From: Rhodospirillales bacterium
GTDB lineage: Bacteria; Pseudomonadota; Alphaproteobacteria; Reyranellales; Reyranellaceae
DNA: 11,306 nt
Reading direction: 5' to 3'
Assembly (NCBI GenBank): GCA_013205335.1
Contig: JABMNB010000154.1
Coordinates: 1 to 11,306, forward strand
The notes under the pieces: model-generated
Told to the model about the DNA's origin: nothing
The model's database searches: none
Seen by the model: only the letters and a program-made list of their open reading frames with translations
Position numbers and translations under genes: made by a program
Shown here: positions 6,693-11,306 of the stretch, piece by piece
Position numbering within the stretch: position 1 is the stretch's first letter
Layout of the letters: each line of letters starts with the position of its first letter

Positions 6693-7424
6693 ATGGTCGT
6701 GATGATGGGGGATTTCAGGCGTATCGCGGGCCTCGTCGTCTGCGCCGCATCGCTGGCGGCCTGCGCGAGCGGGGATTCCTACCAGGTCGAGGCCATGCAG
6801 GCCTCGGACAAGGGCGACCTCAAGGCCGCGACCAGCCTGGCGCAGAAGGAGGTCGACAAATATTCGGCGACCGACCAGTGCTCCTCCGCCACCAACCTCA
6901 ATTGCGGCACCCTGGCGCTCGCCTATTCGAGCCTCGCCGAATACCAGATCCGCAGCGGCGACGCGGCGGCCGGCGAGCGCAGCTTCGACCGCGCCAAGGG
7001 CGCCCTCCAGCGGGTCCCGAAGGACAACATGCCCAGCGCCACCGGCATGGTCTATCGCGACGTCTCCGAGGCCTTCTGGAAGGCCGGCGACAAGCGGCGC
7101 GCCATCGCCGTCTTCAAGGAAGGCACGACCCGCGGTGCCGACGAATGGCTCTACACCTCCTCCGCCGCCAAGGCCGTCGCCGAGCAGGAGGGCACGGCTG
7201 CGCGCCCGGCAGCGGCTCCGGGCGCCCCGCTCCCCGCGTCCGCCGACGCCGACACGCTGGTGAAGCCGATCCTGGTCAACGATCCGGCCGTCAACGATCC
7301 GATGAAGGGGCGCCCGCCCAGTTCAGCTGAGCCGGCGCCCGTGCGTCGCGGGACACCGGTCGAACCGGCGACGCCTCTTGCACCGAGTCCGCTGACGCCG
7401 ACCCCGCTGCAAAGGTCGCGCTGA
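6693..7424 (+). CDS. Predicted lipoprotein with TPR-like repeats
   Basis: A 243-residue exported protein. The N-terminus has a hydrophobic signal followed by the lipobox SLAAC, with Cys at about residue 24, so an acylated lipoprotein is likely. The ATG at 6693 has AGGGA six nt upstream. Residues about 30-165 are helical and Ala-rich with spacing like tetratricopeptide repeats (AMQASDKGDLKAATSLAQ, ALAYSSLAEYQIRSGDAAAG, DVSEAFWKAGDKRRAIAVF). Residues about 170-243 are rich in Pro, Ala and Thr and probably disordered. TPR lipoproteins usually scaffold envelope complexes; no partner is evident here. Its stop is followed immediately by an HxlR fragment in the same frame, so there is no terminator-like gap. 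Confidence 0.8.
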   Translation: MVVMMGDFRRIAGLVVCAASLAACASGDSYQVEAMQASDKGDLKAATSLAQKEVDKYSATDQCSSATNLNCGTLALAYSSLAEYQIRSGDAAAGERSFDRAKGALQRVPKDNMPSATGMVYRDVSEAFWKAGDKRRAIAVFKEGTTRGADEWLYTSSAAKAVAEQEGTAARPAAAPGAPLPASADADTLVKPILVNDPAVNDPMKGRPPSSAEPAPVRRGTPVEPATPLAPSPLTPTPLQRSR

Positions 7425-7430
7425 GCGCCT

Positions 7431-7515
7431 CAGACCTGCACCCAGATCCTGCCCGGCTTCACCTGCGGCCTCGACGCGACCCTGCGTGTCATTGCCGGCA
7501 AATGGAAACCGCGTT
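7431..7515 (+). pseudogene. HxlR-family regulator, short fragment
   Basis: Plus-strand translation in the same frame as the preceding lipoprotein, after its stop, gives TCTQILPGFTCGLDATLRVI followed by AGKWKP. This is the characteristic start of the HxlR winged-helix domain (Cys, then a short helix, then GKWKP). No start codon with a ribosome site precedes it, and the similarity stops after KWKP near 7513, where another gene fragment begins. HxlR proteins are usually 100-150 residues, so only a fifth or so remains. The match is to a short but distinctive motif recalled from memory. Confidence 0.5.
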
Positions 7516-7743
7516 TCCCGGGAAGCCGATATCTATCCCATGCGGCGGCCGGAGCTTGCAGACCTGATCGATGGGGCGATCGGTTACGGGTCTGCCTTCG
7601 ACGAGCAGTTTGGCTATTACGCAGACGCGCATCGACTCGGAGCTCCCGCGGAGCCGCGCGCCATGACCGGACGTATCCCCCGTCGCCGGCCCGCCCTCGC
7701 TGCACGCGAGATCGCCCGGGCGCTCGCTCTCGGCAAGCAATAG
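7513..7743 (+). pseudogene. DUF6036-like protein, internal fragment
   Basis: From about 7516 the plus strand, in a new frame, reads SREADIYPMRRPELADLIDG and then AFDEQFGYYADA. This closely resembles the middle of DUF6036 (nucleotidyltransferase-like) proteins, which I recall as containing EADIYP, PELADLIDGAIG and F-E-FGYYA blocks. The N-terminal part is missing, being replaced by the HxlR fragment. After YYADA the similarity fades, although the frame stays open to the stop at 7741-7743. A reading from GTG 7486 gives 85 residues, but its first ten belong to the other fragment's DNA. A decayed fragment is more likely than a working small gene. Confidence 0.55.
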
Positions 7744-7902
7744 GGCAGGCGACGGAGCGGACGGCGCAAGGCTCGGCAACTCAAAGGGCGAGGGAGCGTT
7801 GTCGTGTGCAGGAAGGGCAAGGCCGCCTTTGTTTGGCCGGAAGCGTTGCCGATGATGGGCGCTGGCCGAAACGCCGGCAGCGCGTGGGTTGGAGGAAGTG
7901 CG

Positions 7903-8313
7903 ATGCTGAGGATGTCTCTGAGACTCGTGGCCGTCATGGGCATCGGCCTGGCCGCCGCAGCGTGCCAGAACGACAATTACGGCGCCCCGAGCGGCGCCTA
8001 TCAGCCGGCGCCGGCCTATTACAACAACGGCTACAACAATCAGCCGCCGGCTCCGCGCTATGGCTATGGGCAGCCTGCGCCGACCTACTACAATCCCAAT
8101 CAGCAGGGGTACTACCCCAATCAGCAGGGGTACAATTCCAATCAGCAGGGCAGCCGCGGCGTGTACAACCAGGCCGACGGCCGCCGCTATACGACCGTGA
8201 CCGTGACGAACCGCGGCCAGAACGGCTATCGCGACGACGTCGTGCAGCAGCAGGTCGTCTGCGGCAGCCAGTATTACGACGGCTACCGCAACCGCACCGC
8301 GCCGCGCTGCTGA
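7903..8313 (+). CDS. Exported Gln/Tyr/Asn-rich hypothetical protein (possible lipoprotein)
   Basis: A 136-residue protein of no recognised family. I place the start at ATG 7903 because GGAGG lies 7 nt upstream; the frame is open further upstream but without a comparable site. Residues 1-20 are a signal sequence ending LAAAAC, a marginal lipobox with Cys21. Residues about 22-85 are low-complexity and rich in Tyr, Asn, Gln, Pro and Gly, including three heptads of the type PNQQGYY. The C-terminal region (RRYTTVTVTNRGQNGYRDD, VVQQQVVCG) is more regular and has two Cys that could pair. A surface or periplasmic protein is likely. Confidence 0.72.
   Translation: MLRMSLRLVAVMGIGLAAAACQNDNYGAPSGAYQPAPAYYNNGYNNQPPAPRYGYGQPAPTYYNPNQQGYYPNQQGYNSNQQGSRGVYNQADGRRYTTVTVTNRGQNGYRDDVVQQQVVCGSQYYDGYRNRTAPRC
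8095..8157 (+). repeat. 21-bp in-frame tandem repeat, three units
   Basis: Units at 8095-8115, 8116-8136 and 8137-8157 encode PNQQGYY, PNQQGYN and SNQQGSR. The first two units differ at only a couple of bases; the third has diverged at both ends. Being a multiple of three, gain or loss of a unit would change protein length without changing frame. Confidence 0.9.
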
Positions 8314-8609
8314 TCGAGCCACGCAGGGAACAGGCGAGCGGCTGCGCCGTGAGCGATGTGGGCAACCCTTCGAAGTCGAACGGACTGAGGAACTGCCGCC
8401 GCCGGAAATAGCGGCGGCTGGTGGCCGACAGGCGCGCCTCGGCGCAGACGGCGTCCTATTGCTTCGTCACGACGTCAATCTGAATGGTCCATGAATAGGG
8501 CGGATGGGCCCTTCATGCACCATTGATGGACCAATACGGCTTTGGCGTCTCCTCAACGCAATTGCCTGTGATAACGCCTGCCTCGTCCCTGCGGAGTCTG
8601 TGAGGCGCG
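8314..8609. other. Intergenic stretch with two inverted repeats
   Basis: I see no convincing gene here. A 7-bp stem, CCGCCGC / GCGGCGG, with an 8-nt loop lies at 8396-8417 and could be a weak terminator, though it has no T tract. A larger nested inverted repeat lies at 8485-8533: outer arms TGGTCCAT (8485-8492) and ATGGACCA (8526-8533), inner arms CATGAATAGGGC (8490-8501) and GCCCTTCATG (8508-8517). It lies about 80 bp upstream of the next small gene and could be an operator or an RNA hairpin. Confidence 0.45.
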
Positions 8610-8951
8610 TTGTTGATCCGGTCGCATCATCGCCTAATCGAGTGGGTGGATCGCCCGCCCGTGCTCCTCCGGCTGGCGATCGCCTTCGTCGCCTCGTGGG
8701 CGATTTACTTCTCTCAGATCTCGACTCTCGACAACGTGCCGCCCGACTACATCGACAAGGGCATCCATTGCCTCCACGCAATGGGCCACACTTTGACCAT
8801 GGATAAGCTCAGGAGCCTGTTCTCCTGGCTGGTGGCCGCCCAGATCGCCGGCGTCGTCCTGATCGCGCTTCGGATCGTGCCGCTCGTCTGTATCCCGCTC
8901 GTGGTGTTCCCGCTGTTCTGGGGCAGGTTGGTCGGCGTCTGTCCTTGGTGA
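8610..8951 (+). CDS. Small hypothetical membrane protein
   Basis: A 113-residue protein without a recognised family. Two hydrophobic spans are clear: about residues 17-36 (VLLRLAIAFVASWAIYF) and about 73-107 (LVAAQIAGVVLIALRIVPLV and following). Between them lies a polar loop, about 36 residues long, with Asp, Lys and His. The frame is closed just upstream by a TGA at 8601-8603, so the start must be TTG 8610, TTG 8613 or a later GTG such as 8646. GAGG at 8602-8605 best suits TTG 8613. An inner-membrane location is likely; the start is uncertain. Confidence 0.5.
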   Translation: MLIRSHHRLIEWVDRPPVLLRLAIAFVASWAIYFSQISTLDNVPPDYIDKGIHCLHAMGHTLTMDKLRSLFSWLVAAQIAGVVLIALRIVPLVCIPLVVFPLFWGRLVGVCPW

Positions 8952-8982
8952 CGGTGGAGCGAACCATGGATGGGGAATTGCA

Positions 8983-9129
8983 ATGGATATTGGGCGACCA
9001 TCCGGCGGCAACACCCTTGCCTTCGTGTGCTATGCCTTCGTGGCCAGCGCCGTTGAAGTCGGCACGCAGACCGGCGTCGGGAGTCTTGCCGTCGGCATTT
9101 CTCGTCTCGCGCTGCGGACAAGGGGTTAA
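8983..9129 (+). CDS. Small ORF, 48 residues, doubtful
   Basis: ATG 8983 is preceded by GGGGAA at a suitable distance and opens a 48-residue frame beginning MDIGRPSGGNTLAFVCYAF. It is moderately hydrophobic, with no recognised motif. It ends just before the group II intron-like stretch. It may be a genuine small protein, the remnant of a larger gene, or chance. Confidence 0.25.
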   Translation: MDIGRPSGGNTLAFVCYAFVASAVEVGTQTGVGSLAVGISRLALRTRG

Positions 9130-9149
9130 GCCTAGGTGAGGGCTGGGAC

Positions 9150-9298
9150 GTGCGACTAACAAAATACAACTAAGGATTGTTGGTTGAGGTCGCGTGGTTA
9201 GGCTATGGACTCGCCCGGCAGCATGGAACATAGTGGGAACTCGGTAAGCCGATGAAGTCTGTAGAGAGTACAGCGCGGCGCAGTGTGGGAGGCAGTAG
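9150..9298 (+). mobile_element. Possible 5' fragment of a group II intron
   Basis: The stretch begins GTGCGAC at 9150, matching the conserved 5' end of bacterial group II introns, and continues into non-coding sequence that looks like structured RNA. CAAC...GTTG and CGGTAAGCCG can form small stems, and GTGGGAACTCGGTAAGCC resembles domain I sequence of such introns as I recall it. No intron-encoded reverse transcriptase and no domain V hairpin were found downstream; the methyltransferase gene begins at 9299 instead. If correct, this is a truncated copy. The match is from memory and unaligned. Confidence 0.35.
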
Positions 9299-10471
9299 GT
9301 GAGGGTGGCGGGCCTATTCGCGGGCATCGGCGGATTTGAACGCGGGCTTGCGGCTGCTGGCCACGAGACCAGCCTCCTATGTGAGATTTGGGATCCGGCA
9401 CGGGCCGTTCTCCGCGCCAGGATGGCGCAAGTAGACTGTCCACGTGACGTCACTGAGCTCAAGGCTCTTCCTTCCGAAGTCGAGTTGGTCGTTGGCGGCT
9501 TTCCTTGCCAGGACCTGAGCCAGGCTGGGCGAACGGCAGGGATCGGCGGTGCCCGCTCTGGCCTCGTCGGGGAAGTTTTCCGGCTGCTGGACCGTCGGCG
9601 CGTTCCTTGGGTCGTTCTCGAGAATGTTTCCTTCATGCTTCAACTCGACAAGGGTCGAGGGATGCGGCTTCTCGTCGAGGCGTTCGAGGAGCGTGGCTAC
9701 CGCTGGGCCTATCGCGTCGTGAACAGCCTCTCGTTCCTGCCCCAGAGGCGAGAGCGGGTGTTCTTCGTCGCCACGACGACCGACGTCGACCCGGCATCGG
9801 TTATTCTCGCCGACGAAGCCGAGCCATGCTTGGTCGAGACGGATCTCGAGGCGCGGGCGCACGGCTTTTATTGGACCGAGGGTGTGCGGGGGTTGGGATG
9901 GGCACCCGACGCGATTCCTACCTTGAAGAACGGCTCGACGGTCGGGATTGCGTCACCTCCTGCCATTCTCCTGCCTTCGGGCCATGCGATTACGCCCGAC
10001 ATCCGCGATGCCGAGCGCTTCCAAGGGTTTCCAGAGAATTGGACTCTGCCGGCTGAACAGGCTGGTCGTGCCTCACTGCGCTGGTCACTCATAGGCAACG
10101 CCATCTCTGTCCCGGTGGCTAGATGGATCGGGCGGCGGCTCGCCCGGCCGGGCACCTACGATCCCAAGCGCGATGGCGCTCTGGCTGCCGATGGTAGATG
10201 GCCGAAGGCGGCGCGCTTCGACGGCAAGGCGCGATATGCAGTCTCCATCAACGCCTATCCCGAATGGAAAGAACGACCGGCGCTCACATCGTTCCTGCGA
10301 TACGATGGGAAACCTCTGTCGGCGCGGGCTACGCGTGGTTTTCTCGGAAGGACGGAGCGCGCGTCTCTTCGATTTGCAGATGGTTTTCAGGATCGGCTCC
10401 GGGGACATCTCCATCGCATGGAACGCCTGGAGAGAGGGAATGTCGCGGAGTTCGCCGTCGCGGCAGAGTAA
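9299..10471 (+). CDS. dcm: DNA (cytosine-5-)-methyltransferase
   Basis: A 390-residue C5-cytosine methyltransferase that transfers methyl from S-adenosylmethionine to cytosine in a specific DNA site. The motifs are in order: I, LFAGIGGFERGL (6-17); IV, GGFPCQDLSQAG with catalytic Cys70; VI, ENV (108-110); VIII, QRRERV (149-154); and the late motifs RDAERFQGFPENW (237-248) and IGNAISVPVA (265-274). The target-recognition region between VIII and the late motifs is short, and a conserved-looking tail of about 110 residues follows. The GTG start fits because GGGAGG lies 6 nt upstream and motif I begins at residue 6, as is common. The last 32 bp overlap vsr, so coupling is likely. The target site cannot be read from sequence; a 5mC-depositing modification enzyme is firm. 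Confidence 0.95.
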   Translation: MRVAGLFAGIGGFERGLAAAGHETSLLCEIWDPARAVLRARMAQVDCPRDVTELKALPSEVELVVGGFPCQDLSQAGRTAGIGGARSGLVGEVFRLLDRRRVPWVVLENVSFMLQLDKGRGMRLLVEAFEERGYRWAYRVVNSLSFLPQRRERVFFVATTTDVDPASVILADEAEPCLVETDLEARAHGFYWTEGVRGLGWAPDAIPTLKNGSTVGIASPPAILLPSGHAITPDIRDAERFQGFPENWTLPAEQAGRASLRWSLIGNAISVPVARWIGRRLARPGTYDPKRDGALAADGRWPKAARFDGKARYAVSINAYPEWKERPALTSFLRYDGKPLSARATRGFLGRTERASLRFADGFQDRLRGHLHRMERLERGNVAEFAVAAE

Positions 10472-10886
10472 GAGCCTGAAGCCGGACCGTGTCACGTCCG
10501 TCCGCATGGCCAATATCCGGCAGAAGGGCACGGACATCGAAGCGCTGGTAGCAGTCACCTTGCGCGGACTAGGCCAACACTATCGCAAGAACGTAAGAGG
10601 ACTGTCTGGCAGTCCGGACTTCGCCAATCGCTCTCGGCGCTGGGCGATATTCGTCAACGGCTGCTTCTGGCATCACCATACGGCTTGCAAGAAAGCGACG
10701 GTACCGAAGTCGAATGTTCGGTTCTGGGTCGAGAAATTTCATGCCAATCGGAGACGCGACGCGAGCGCAGTCGGGAAGCTCCGGGGCATGGGTTACAAGG
10801 TGGCGATCGTATGGGAATGCGAGCGAAGGCACATTGATGAGCGGCTACGCAAGATCTTTGAACCGCGTGGCGTAAATCGTCGATAG
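10440..10886 (+). CDS. vsr: Vsr very-short-patch mismatch repair endonuclease
   Basis: A 148-residue nuclease that nicks DNA 5' of T in the T:G mismatches arising when 5-methylcytosine deaminates, protecting the sites modified by its partner methyltransferase. Visible motifs: MANIRQKGTDIE (23-34), the GSPDF block with the expected catalytic Asp60, FVNGCFWHHH (71-80) with a nearby Cys83 for the zinc site, KSNVRFWVEKFHANRRRD, and VAIVWEC near the end. I chose ATG 10440 because GGAGAG lies 5 nt upstream and the resulting length is normal for Vsr; the frame is open far upstream, but that part is antisense-like. It overlaps the methyltransferase gene by 32 bp. Its 3' end overlaps the opposite-strand gene by 42 bp. 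Confidence 0.93.
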   Translation: MSRSSPSRQSKSLKPDRVTSVRMANIRQKGTDIEALVAVTLRGLGQHYRKNVRGLSGSPDFANRSRRWAIFVNGCFWHHHTACKKATVPKSNVRFWVEKFHANRRRDASAVGKLRGMGYKVAIVWECERRHIDERLRKIFEPRGVNRR

Positions 10887-11306
10887 GCGCGCGATCATCG
10901 TGTCGTAATGGTAGATGTCGCCCGGCTGAGGCGCAGGTGCTTTTCCGATCAGCTTCACTGCCGTTCCGTCGTTGGGCATGTCGATGACCACGATCGCCAA
11001 GGCATCATAGCCGACGTCTCCGACCCTGGCGCGCCTCGGGAGCTGTTTGATCTTGTCGATTGCGAGTTGAGCATCTCGCGGCTGTCGGTGGTTGCTCCAC
11101 TCGGGTTCGGTCGCGCGATTCCTCTTGTTGAGATCAGGGCTCAGGTACCGGTCGGCGATGTTCACCATCGTGAATCCGACGGCGATGGCCGGGGATGTCC
11201 CGGCCTCTGTTGAAATTGTGAAGTAGGCGTTGCTCACCTTGAGCCTGTTAGGCTCGGGGTGTCGAATCCAACGAAGGAGAGCAACGCCGTGAAGAAGATT
11301 ACCACA
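10845..11306 (-). CDS. Unrecognised protein, C-terminal part; possible cognate restriction endonuclease
   Basis: On the minus strand a frame is open from the window edge to the stop at 10845-10847. The credible part starts by GTG 11237 (VSNAYFTISTEAG) and runs about 130 residues, including MVNIADRYLSPDLNKRNRA, YDALAIVVIDMPNDG and YHYDTMIARLSTIYATRF. The composition looks like a real soluble protein. I do not recognise the family. It is convergent with vsr, overlapping its 3' end by 42 bp, a compact arrangement seen in restriction-modification loci, so it could be the restriction enzyme's C-terminus; that is inference. Whether the frame upstream of 11237 is really coding is doubtful, because a hairpin and a plausible opposite-strand gene start lie there. 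Confidence 0.55.
   Translation of the reverse strand, partial: CGNLLHGVALLRWIRHPEPNRLKVSNAYFTISTEAGTSPAIAVGFTMVNIADRYLSPDLNKRNRATEPEWSNHRQPRDAQLAIDKIKQLPRRARVGDVGYDALAIVVIDMPNDGTAVKLIGKAPAPQPGDIYHYDTMIARLSTIYATRFKDLA
11235..11261. other. Strong hairpin near right edge
   Basis: Arms CACCTTGAGCC (11235-11245) and GGCTCGGGGTG (11251-11261) pair over 11 positions, two of them G-T, around loop TGTTA. It lies between the GTG at 11237 of the minus-strand gene and a possible plus-strand start at 11289. It could be a terminator, a 5' leader structure, or an insertion-element end. Confidence 0.45.
11289..11306 (+). CDS. Possible start of a new plus-strand gene
   Basis: GTG at 11289 is preceded by AAGGAG (11274-11279) with a 9-nt spacer and opens with MKKITT before the window ends. 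The ribosome site is among the best in this window. Too little is visible to name the product. If real, it implies that the opposite-strand frame upstream of about 11237 is not coding. Confidence 0.35.

Noticed and set aside
8095..8157. Short tandem repeat considered as a CRISPR array
   Set aside because: The units are contiguous, in frame and without spacers; it is a protein-coding repeat.
7489..8322. A 277-residue minus-strand frame with many hydrophobic Val/Ile/Ala runs, at first sight a membrane protein
   Set aside because: The hydrophobic runs are the reverse complement of the Tyr/Asn/Gln repeats of the exported protein at 7903-8313, which has a signal peptide and ribosome site.
10173..10439. 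In-frame upstream extension of vsr
   Set aside because: It lies within the methyltransferase gene in a different frame, and the normal Vsr length is obtained from ATG 10440 with its own ribosome site.

Overview
The window is high-GC DNA with many long antisense open frames, as expected at this base composition. The gene content suggests an alphaproteobacterium, perhaps Rhodospirillales or Hyphomicrobiales: a Bug/TctC-type periplasmic receptor, Tat-like export signals, a LigW-type decarboxylase and an OprD-like porin tail. Reyranella-like is only a guess; no rRNA or marker gene is present to place it.

Region 1 (1-5040) is ordinary metabolic chromosome. In order it holds a Bug-family solute receptor (62-1054), a small membrane protein (1158-1421), a PEBP/YbhB-like protein (1504-2010), a sulfatase-superfamily hydrolase on the minus strand (2102-3901), and a LigW/gamma-resorcylate-decarboxylase-type amidohydrolase (4024-5040). 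The last two diverge across a 122-bp spacer containing an imperfect palindrome. After both the Bug gene and the PEBP gene lies the same two-hairpin motif, which looks like a dispersed palindromic repeat.

Region 2 (5034-7743) holds decayed or damaged genes. There is an OprD-like porin C-terminus with an internal frame change and no N-terminal half. Next comes an HNH endonuclease whose N-terminus is in another frame, with an apparent single-base indel at 6448-6450; its N-terminal domain looks EVE/PUA-like, so it may once have been a modification-dependent nuclease. A lipoprotein with weak TPR character (6693-7424) follows. Directly after it, a scrap of an HxlR regulator (about 7431-7515) is joined to a scrap of a DUF6036-type protein (about 7513-7640).

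Region 3 (7744-9298) carries a Gln/Tyr/Asn-rich exported protein with a 21-bp tandem repeat, a small two-helix membrane protein, a weak 48-residue ORF, and a stretch at 9150-9298 that resembles the 5' end of a bacterial group II intron.

Region 4 (9299-11306) is a DNA-modification island. A C5-cytosine methyltransferase overlaps a Vsr mismatch endonuclease by 32 bp, so the two are probably translated together. An unrecognised gene enters from the right on the opposite strand and overlaps the vsr 3' end by 42 bp; by position it could be the cognate restriction enzyme. At the right edge a strong hairpin and a ribosome-binding site precede a possible new plus-strand gene that conflicts with the upstream part of that minus-strand ORF. 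An insertion boundary there is possible.

I found no CRISPR array, tRNA, rRNA, or clearly new multi-gene system. The most distinctive material is the run of frameshifted and fused fragments leading into the Dcm-Vsr island.
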